From assembly GCA_904398675.1 (NCBI GenBank), contig CAJFPI010000065.1, positions 1 through 28,638 of the forward strand: 28,638 nucleotides of DNA, written 5' to 3'. This document shows, piece after piece, positions 24,012 through 28,638 of this stretch. The DNA comes from an uncultured Oscillospiraceae bacterium (GTDB lineage Bacteria; Bacillota; Clostridia; Oscillospirales; Oscillospiraceae). Every line of letters begins with the position of its first letter. The first letter of the stretch is position 1. The translations under genes and the position numbers were made by a program. The notes under the pieces were generated by a model. That model saw nothing but the letters and a program-made list of their open reading frames with translations, was not told where the DNA came from and ran no database searches.

Positions 24012-24827
24012 TTATTTATCTAAAATGTGAATGTTCAGGTGGTTATAGGGCATGGTGACCCCCGCCTTGTCGAAGGCATATTTGATGTTCTCCGTCAGGG
24101 TGTTGCGGGCGTCCCAGTAGGTCTCTACCCGGCTCCAGCAGCGCACATGATAGGTGACCGCGCTCTCTCCATAGTCCGTCACGACCACCACCGGCGCCGG
24201 CTCCGACAGGATGTCCGGCGTGGCGTCCACGGCGCTGAGACAGGCGGCGCGGACAGCAGGGATGGGATCATCGTAGGACGCACCGATAGCAAGGTCGATC
24301 CGCCGGGTGCCCAGCTGGGTGAAGTTGGTGATCTTGCTGTCGGCCATGGTGCGGTTGGGCATCAGCACCCGCTGGCCGTCGGCCGTGTCCAGCTTGGTGT
24401 GGATCAGGTCTATTTCCGCCACCGTCCCGGCCACGCTGCCCTGGTCCACCTCAATATAGTCCCCGATTTGGAAGGGCTTGGAAAAGAGGATGACCAGCCC
24501 CCCGGCCACGTTGCCCAGCACATCCTGCACCGCCAGCGAGACGGCCAGGGACAGCACGCTGAACAGAGCCACCAGCGAGGTGGTGGGGATGCCCAGGCTC
24601 TGGGCAACAATCAGCACTGTCAGGATGTACAGCAGCACCTTTACGGCGGCCAGGATATACTTGCTCATTCGGGGGTCCAAATGGGTGCGCCGGAGGAACT
24701 TTAAGACGATCCTGTTAAGGATCCGGATGGCCAGAAGGCATACCAGCAGAATCGCCAGAGCAGTGAGAATCTTCTCCAGCGTAAAGCTCTTCAAAATCTG
24801 CAGCAGCTCGTTCAGACTGTCTGTCAT
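24012..24827 (-). CDS. mscS: Small-conductance mechanosensitive channel (MscS family)
   Basis: A 271-residue membrane channel that opens under membrane tension to release osmolytes on hypo-osmotic shock. Membrane segments lie at about residues 18-40 and 57-78, and the pore-lining helix at about 83-118 (SLAVSLAVQDVLGNVAGGLVILF). It leads into SKPFQIGDYIEV and the beta domain with a PNRTMADSKITNFT strand, as in MscS. The second in-frame ATG (24827) is chosen because AGGAGG lies 9 bases upstream; the ATG 11 codons earlier has no ribosome site. Confidence 0.9.
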   Translation of the reverse strand: MTDSLNELLQILKSFTLEKILTALAILLVCLLAIRILNRIVLKFLRRTHLDPRMSKYILAAVKVLLYILTVLIVAQSLGIPTTSLVALFSVLSLAVSLAVQDVLGNVAGGLVILFSKPFQIGDYIEVDQGSVAGTVAEIDLIHTKLDTADGQRVLMPNRTMADSKITNFTQLGTRRIDLAIGASYDDPIPAVRAACLSAVDATPDILSEPAPVVVVTDYGESAVTYHVRCWSRVETYWDARNTLTENIKYAFDKAGVTMPYNHLNIHILDK

Positions 24828-24885
24828 ATCCCTCCGCCTCCTGCCTGTACTGAAATCCATCGCTCTGTTAGGTTGACAATTTCTT

Positions 24886-24894
24886 AATATACCA
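24886..24894 (-). promoter_or_regulatory. Possible extended -10 promoter of mscS
   Basis: TGGTATATT on the minus strand (24894-24886), an extended -10 without a convincing -35, about 60 bases before the mscS ATG in an AT-rich gap. Confidence 0.35.
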
Positions 24895-24963
24895 TAATTT
24901 TAGGGAAAAAGGAAGAACATTTGCAAATTTTCTGAAAATTCCTGAAAAGGCTGCCGGCAGCAG

Positions 24964-25602
24964 TTAGAGCGGAAGGGATACCTCCGTGGTTTTGAAGTAT
25001 TCACAGAAAAAACGGTAGACCAGGGTCTGGCCGGTGGTGAGGTTGGTGTAGGTAGTAGTACGGGACAGGGTGAGCCCCGTCTCCTCGTCAACTGCCAGGA
25101 CAACGCTCTGCCGATAGGAGGGGGCGGAGTCCACAGCCCCCTCCGCCACAAGGCAGGGGCGCCCCGCTATTGTTTCAGAGCCAGTGATGGTGAGGTGGTC
25201 CTCCTGCTGCGTGAGCAGATCCAGATGCAGCGCGTACCGGCGGAAGGGGAGGAGCATATCCTCCGTGGCGGTAAGGCGGGGATCCGGCCGGAACGCTCCG
25301 CTGTCATCCCGGGTGTAAAGCTGATAGGTCCCCGGGTTGGAGGAGAGAAAGAGGTATTCATCCCCACGGCTGGAGGCGTAGTAGAATCCGGCGCCGTTTT
25401 GGATGGCGGTGAAGGACTGGCGGGATACCGGTTCCCCGTCCTGGAGGGCCTCCATGCGGCATTCCAGATGAAGGGACGGGGGCAGGGTGGGGAGGGAGGA
25501 GAGACTCTGCACCTCCAGAGTGGGAACAGAGGCGTTCTGTGCGGGGGCGGTGCAGCCGGCGAGACAGAGCAGGAGAAAAAATACAGCGATCAGGCGGTTC
25601 AT
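24964..25602 (-). CDS. Hypothetical lipoprotein
   Basis: A 212-residue predicted lipoprotein. The signal peptide MNRLIAVFFLLLCLAGC ends in the lipobox LAGC with Cys17, followed by a short flexible TAPAQNAS linker. The mature part is beta-rich (FTAIQNGAGFYYASS, YLFLSSNPGTYQLYTRD, QSVVLAVDEETGLTLSRTTTYTN) and resembles outer-face lipoproteins of the LolA/LppX-like superfold in general layout, but I recognise no specific family. ATG at 25602 is chosen for its AAGGAG site and because it opens the signal peptide; an upstream in-frame extension crosses the promoter. Function unknown. Confidence 0.75.
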   Translation of the reverse strand: MNRLIAVFFLLLCLAGCTAPAQNASVPTLEVQSLSSLPTLPPSLHLECRMEALQDGEPVSRQSFTAIQNGAGFYYASSRGDEYLFLSSNPGTYQLYTRDDSGAFRPDPRLTATEDMLLPFRRYALHLDLLTQQEDHLTITGSETIAGRPCLVAEGAVDSAPSYRQSVVLAVDEETGLTLSRTTTYTNLTTGQTLVYRFFCEYFKTTEVSLPL

Positions 25603-25635
25603 AGGGGGGAGCTCCTTTCCTTGCAGGTCTACTCC

Positions 25636-25663
25636 AGTATACCCCCGCCGGCCCCGCTGAAAA
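25636..25663 (-). promoter_or_regulatory. Promoter of the lipoprotein gene
   Basis: On the minus strand TTTTCA (25663-25658), 16 bases, TATACT (25641-25636), about 33 bases before the ATG. Confidence 0.45.
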
Positions 25664-25767
25664 CCGCGAAGGAGCACGCGGAGCCGCATTTTGGGAGAGC
25701 GCTTCGAGCGGAAGAGAAAATTTTCTCCGTGCAGGGGAAAAAGGGAGGGCAGCGGCGGAAGTTTTTC

Positions 25768-25795
25768 TTGCATAATGGAAAAACGATGCTAAACT
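25768..25795 (+). promoter_or_regulatory. Promoter of the aconitase-family gene
   Basis: TTGCAT (25768-25773), 16 bases, TAAACT (25790-25795) preceded by TGC (extended -10). The start near 25802 gives a short leader of about 28 bases with AAGGAGG (25815-25821). Confidence 0.55.
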
Positions 25796-25829
25796 AAGAC
25801 CATGAGACAAAATGCAAGGAGGACATCGT

Positions 25830-28091
25830 ATGGTGGAAGTGATACACAAGGGCGCCTATCTGGTGGATGGGCAGATCGTCTGGGCCGGGGAGGCCGCGGG
25901 GCAGGAGCCGCCGGCCCTTGCTCGGGAGAAGACCATTGCCTATTCCATTCTCCGCGCCCACCAGAAGGGGACGGACCGGGACAAGCTGCGTCTGAAGTTC
26001 GACGCGCTGATCTCCCACGACATCACCTTTGTGGGGATCATCCAGACCGCCAAGGCCTCCGGCCTGAAAGAGTTTCCCATCCCCTATGCCATGACCAACT
26101 GCCACAACAGCCTGTGCGCCGTGGGCGGCACCATCAACGAGGATGACCACGCCTTCGGCCTCAGCGCGGCGAAGAAATACGGGGGGATCTATGTCCCGCC
26201 CAACCAGGCCGTCATCCACCAGTACGCCCGGGAGCGGCTGGCCGGCTGCGGCAAGATGATCCTGGGCTCCGACTCCCACACCCGCTATGGCGCCTATGGG
26301 TGCATGGGTGTGGGCGAGGGCGGCGGAGAGCTGGTCAAGCAGCTGCTGGAGAACACCTACGACGTCCCCGCCCCAGAGGTGGTGCTGGTCTATCTCACCG
26401 GCCAGCCCCGCAAAGGCGTGGGGCCCCAGGACGTGGCCCTGGCCCTGGTGGCGGCCACCTTCCCCAAGGGGGATGTGAAAAACAAGATCCTGGAATTCGT
26501 GGGCCCCGGCGTCCAGAATCTCAGCGCCGATTTCCGCATCGGCATCGACGTGATGACCACCGAGACCAGCTGCCTCAGCTCCATCTGGGAGACGGACGAC
26601 ACCATCCGGGCCTACTATGAGAACATCGGTAGGCCGGAGGAATACCGTCCCCTGCATCCCCAGAACGGTGCCTACTACGACAGCGTGGTGACCATCGACC
26701 TCAGCCGGGTGGAGTGCATGATCGCCCTGCCCTTCCACCCCTCCATCGCCTACCCCATCCACGAGCTGCAGAGCCGTCCGGAGGAGATTTTGGCCCAGGT
26801 GGAGGAAAACTGCAACAAGCAGCTGGGCGGCAAGGTGACCATGGATCTCACCCGCAACATTGTGGACGGGAAGATCACCTGTGACCAGGGGGTCATTGTG
26901 GGCTGCAGCGGCGGCATGTATGAGAATATTGTGGAGGCCGCCGCCATTTTGAAAGGCCACAGCATCGGCAACGGCTACTTTGATATGAGCGTCTACCCCT
27001 CTTCCACCCCCATCTCCCTTGCCATCACCAAAAACGGCGCCGCCGCCGCGCTGATGGAGGCGGGCTGCGTCATGAAACCCGCCTTCTGCGGCCCCTGCTT
27101 TGGCGCCGGGGACACCCCCGCCAACAACACTCTCTCCATCCGCCACGCCACCCGTAACTTTGCCAACCGGGAGGGCAGCAAGCCCGGCAGCGGGCAGATT
27201 TCCGCCGTGGCGCTGATGGACGCCCGCTCCATCGCCGCCACCGCCCGAAACGGCGGCGTCCTCACCGCTGCCACTGACATCGACTACGAATCCCCCACAG
27301 CGGAGGAGCTGCGCTACCACTTTGACGGCAGCGTCTACGACAAGCGGGTGTATAACGGCTTTGGCAAGGCGGACCCCGCAGCGGATCTGCGCTATGGCCC
27401 CAACATCAAGGACTGGCCCCAAATGCCGAAACTGGAGGAGGACCTGCTGGTCAAGCTCTGCGCCGTGATCCACGATCCGGTCACCACCACCGACGAGCTG
27501 ATTCCCTCCGGCGAGACCAGCTCCTACCGCTCCAACCCTATCGGCCTGAGCGAGTTTGCCCTGAGCCGCCGGGTGCCGGAGTATGTGGGCCGCAGCAAGG
27601 CGGTCCGCGCCCTGGAGGAGCAGAGGGAGCGGGGCGAGGCGCCGGCGGAGGTGCTCGCAGTGCTGGAAAAAGTGGGGGGCGACGCGGAGCGGACCACTGT
27701 GGGCTCCTGCATCTACGCCGAAAAACCCGGCGACGGCTCCGCCCGGGAGCAGGCCGCCAGCTGCCAGAAGGTGCTGGGGGGCTTTGCCAACATCTGCCGG
27801 GAGTACGCCACCAAGCGCTACCGCTCCAACTGCATCAACTGGGGCATTGTCCCCTTTACCCTGCCGGAGGGGGCGGACTTCCCCTATGAGGACGGGGACT
27901 GGGTCTATGTCCCGGGGATCAAAAAGGCCATTGCCGACGAGGTGGAGGACATCCCCGCCCAGGTGATCACTGCTGACGGCGAGATCCATCCTCTGCAGCT
28001 GCGCTGTGCCGGCCTCACCGCTGATGAGCGGCAGATTCTTCAGGAGGGCTGCCTGATGAACTACTACGCCGCGGGATACGGGAAGGACTGA
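25830..28091 (+). CDS. Aconitase-family hydratase
   Basis: A 753-residue [4Fe-4S] hydratase of the aconitase family. Iron-sulfur cysteines are Cys359 (GCSGGMYEN) and Cys420/Cys423 (FCGPCFG), with spacing very like mitochondrial aconitase. GSDSHT at 146-151 is the conserved substrate and active-site segment. The C-terminal swivel domain carries GDGSAREQAA, where the canonical enzyme has GEGSSREHAA. The usual SCTN around the first cysteine reads GCSG here. The ATG at 25830 follows AAGGAGG. With isocitrate dehydrogenase directly downstream, citrate-to-isocitrate isomerisation feeding 2-oxoglutarate synthesis is the likely role; a related hydratase activity cannot be excluded. Confidence 0.88.
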   Translation: MVEVIHKGAYLVDGQIVWAGEAAGQEPPALAREKTIAYSILRAHQKGTDRDKLRLKFDALISHDITFVGIIQTAKASGLKEFPIPYAMTNCHNSLCAVGGTINEDDHAFGLSAAKKYGGIYVPPNQAVIHQYARERLAGCGKMILGSDSHTRYGAYGCMGVGEGGGELVKQLLENTYDVPAPEVVLVYLTGQPRKGVGPQDVALALVAATFPKGDVKNKILEFVGPGVQNLSADFRIGIDVMTTETSCLSSIWETDDTIRAYYENIGRPEEYRPLHPQNGAYYDSVVTIDLSRVECMIALPFHPSIAYPIHELQSRPEEILAQVEENCNKQLGGKVTMDLTRNIVDGKITCDQGVIVGCSGGMYENIVEAAAILKGHSIGNGYFDMSVYPSSTPISLAITKNGAAAALMEAGCVMKPAFCGPCFGAGDTPANNTLSIRHATRNFANREGSKPGSGQISAVALMDARSIAATARNGGVLTAATDIDYESPTAEELRYHFDGSVYDKRVYNGFGKADPAADLRYGPNIKDWPQMPKLEEDLLVKLCAVIHDPVTTTDELIPSGETSSYRSNPIGLSEFALSRRVPEYVGRSKAVRALEEQRERGEAPAEVLAVLEKVGGDAERTTVGSCIYAEKPGDGSAREQAASCQKVLGGFANICREYATKRYRSNCINWGIVPFTLPEGADFPYEDGDWVYVPGIKKAIADEVEDIPAQVITADGEIHPLQLRCAGLTADERQILQEGCLMNYYAAGYGKD

Positions 28092-28127
28092 GCAGCCCGA
28101 CGCCGGGATTCGATCCCTGGAAAAGTG

Positions 28128-28133
28128 TATAAT
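28128..28133 (+). promoter_or_regulatory. Possible -10 box before icd
   Basis: A perfect TATAAT 57 bases before the icd ATG, but the -35 position reads GGGATT, so promoter strength is doubtful. A small GGGAT/ATCCC hairpin lies just before it. icd may be read from the upstream gene, from here, or both. Confidence 0.35.
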
Positions 28134-28189
28134 CAAATTTCTTTTTCTATCGTACGAAACAGAAAACAGCAGAAGGACAAGGAGAAACC

Positions 28190-28638
28190 ATGGACAAAAT
28201 CAAAATGACCACTCCGCTGGTGGAGATGGACGGGGACGAGATGACCCGCATCCTCTGGCAGATGATCAAGGACAAGCTGATTGGCCCCTTTGTGGATTTA
28301 AAGACAGAATACTTTGATCTGGGACTCCTCCACCGCAATGAGACAAAGGACCAGGTCACTGTGGACGCGGCCCACGCCACCCGGAAGTACGGCGTGGCGG
28401 TGAAGTGTGCCACCATCACGCCCAATAAGCAGCGGATGGAGGAGTATCCCCAGCTCACGGAGATGTGGAAGAGCCCCAACGGCACCATCCGCTCCATTCT
28501 GGACGGCACGGTGTTCCGCGCCCCCATCCTGATCGACCCCATCAAGCCGGTGGTGAAAAACTGGAAAAAGCCCATCACCATCGCCCGCCACGCCTATGGC
28601 GACGTGTACCGCAGCGTGGACTTCCACACCGACGAGCC
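28190..28638 (+). CDS. icd: NADP-dependent isocitrate dehydrogenase, eukaryotic-type (5' part)
   Basis: The first 149 codons are present and the frame is open to the window end; family length is about 400. The protein oxidatively decarboxylates isocitrate to 2-oxoglutarate in the cytoplasm. Recognised from TPLVEMDGDEMTRILWQMIKD, YFDLGLLHRNETKD, VKCATITPN, the substrate loop SPNGTIRSILDGTVFR (the phosphate-site serine and arginine region) and ARHAYGDVY, all characteristic of the homodimeric eukaryotic-like subfamily. AAGGAG precedes the ATG. It follows the aconitase-family gene by 98 bases. Confidence 0.93.
   Translation, partial: MDKIKMTTPLVEMDGDEMTRILWQMIKDKLIGPFVDLKTEYFDLGLLHRNETKDQVTVDAAHATRKYGVAVKCATITPNKQRMEEYPQLTEMWKSPNGTIRSILDGTVFRAPILIDPIKPVVKNWKKPITIARHAYGDVYRSVDFHTDE

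Noticed and set aside
25794..28136. 780-codon open frame antisense to the aconitase-family gene
   Set aside because: Same GC-driven mirror effect; low-complexity H/V/G/A-rich translation with no start signal.

Overview
The window reads as chromosomal DNA of a high-GC anaerobic Firmicute. The best guess is an amino-acid-fermenting member of the Oscillospiraceae (Flavonifractor/Oscillibacter-like gut Clostridia). This is inferred from gene content: the oxidative ornithine pathway, a PurO-type IMP cyclohydrolase behind a ZTP riboswitch, a clostridial 753-residue aconitase-family hydratase next to a eukaryotic-type NADP isocitrate dehydrogenase, and strong AAGGAGG ribosome binding sites. No tRNA, rRNA, CRISPR array, insertion sequence or phage gene was seen.

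Left edge (1-1939, minus strand): purO, with a promoter, a ZTP (pfl) riboswitch and an overlapping intrinsic terminator upstream, and the first codons of a further gene downstream. A LysR-type regulator lies next to it and is divergent from the ornithine operon; the two promoters overlap.

2151-11884 (plus strand): a complete pathway from L-ornithine to acetyl-CoA and D-alanine. Orr makes D-ornithine. OraS/OraE (B12 and PLP) move the 5-amino group to give 2,4-diaminopentanoate. Ord oxidatively deaminates this to 2-amino-4-oxopentanoate, and OrtA/OrtB cleave that with CoA. A GlmL/MutL-like ATPase, probably the mutase reactivator, and a small nitroreductase sit between oraE and orr. A YitT-family membrane protein follows behind a terminator.

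11973-20070 (minus strand): an apparent eight-gene operon, livK-livH-livM-livG-livF, then an M28-like metallopeptidase, an Asp/Glu-racemase-family protein and an M20 peptidase. A FadR-type GntR regulator is transcribed divergently across an AT-rich region with several palindromes. This is the best candidate for an undescribed catabolic system: a LIV-type importer fused at operon level to two hydrolases and a racemase, with the M28 protein lacking two canonical catalytic positions.

21222-28638: mostly housekeeping or unlinked genes: a TauE/SafE permease, 16S rRNA dimethyltransferase RsmA, an acyl-ACP thioesterase-like protein with altered catalytic residues, a small mechanosensitive channel, a lipoprotein, the aconitase-family hydratase, and the first 149 codons of isocitrate dehydrogenase, cut by the window end.
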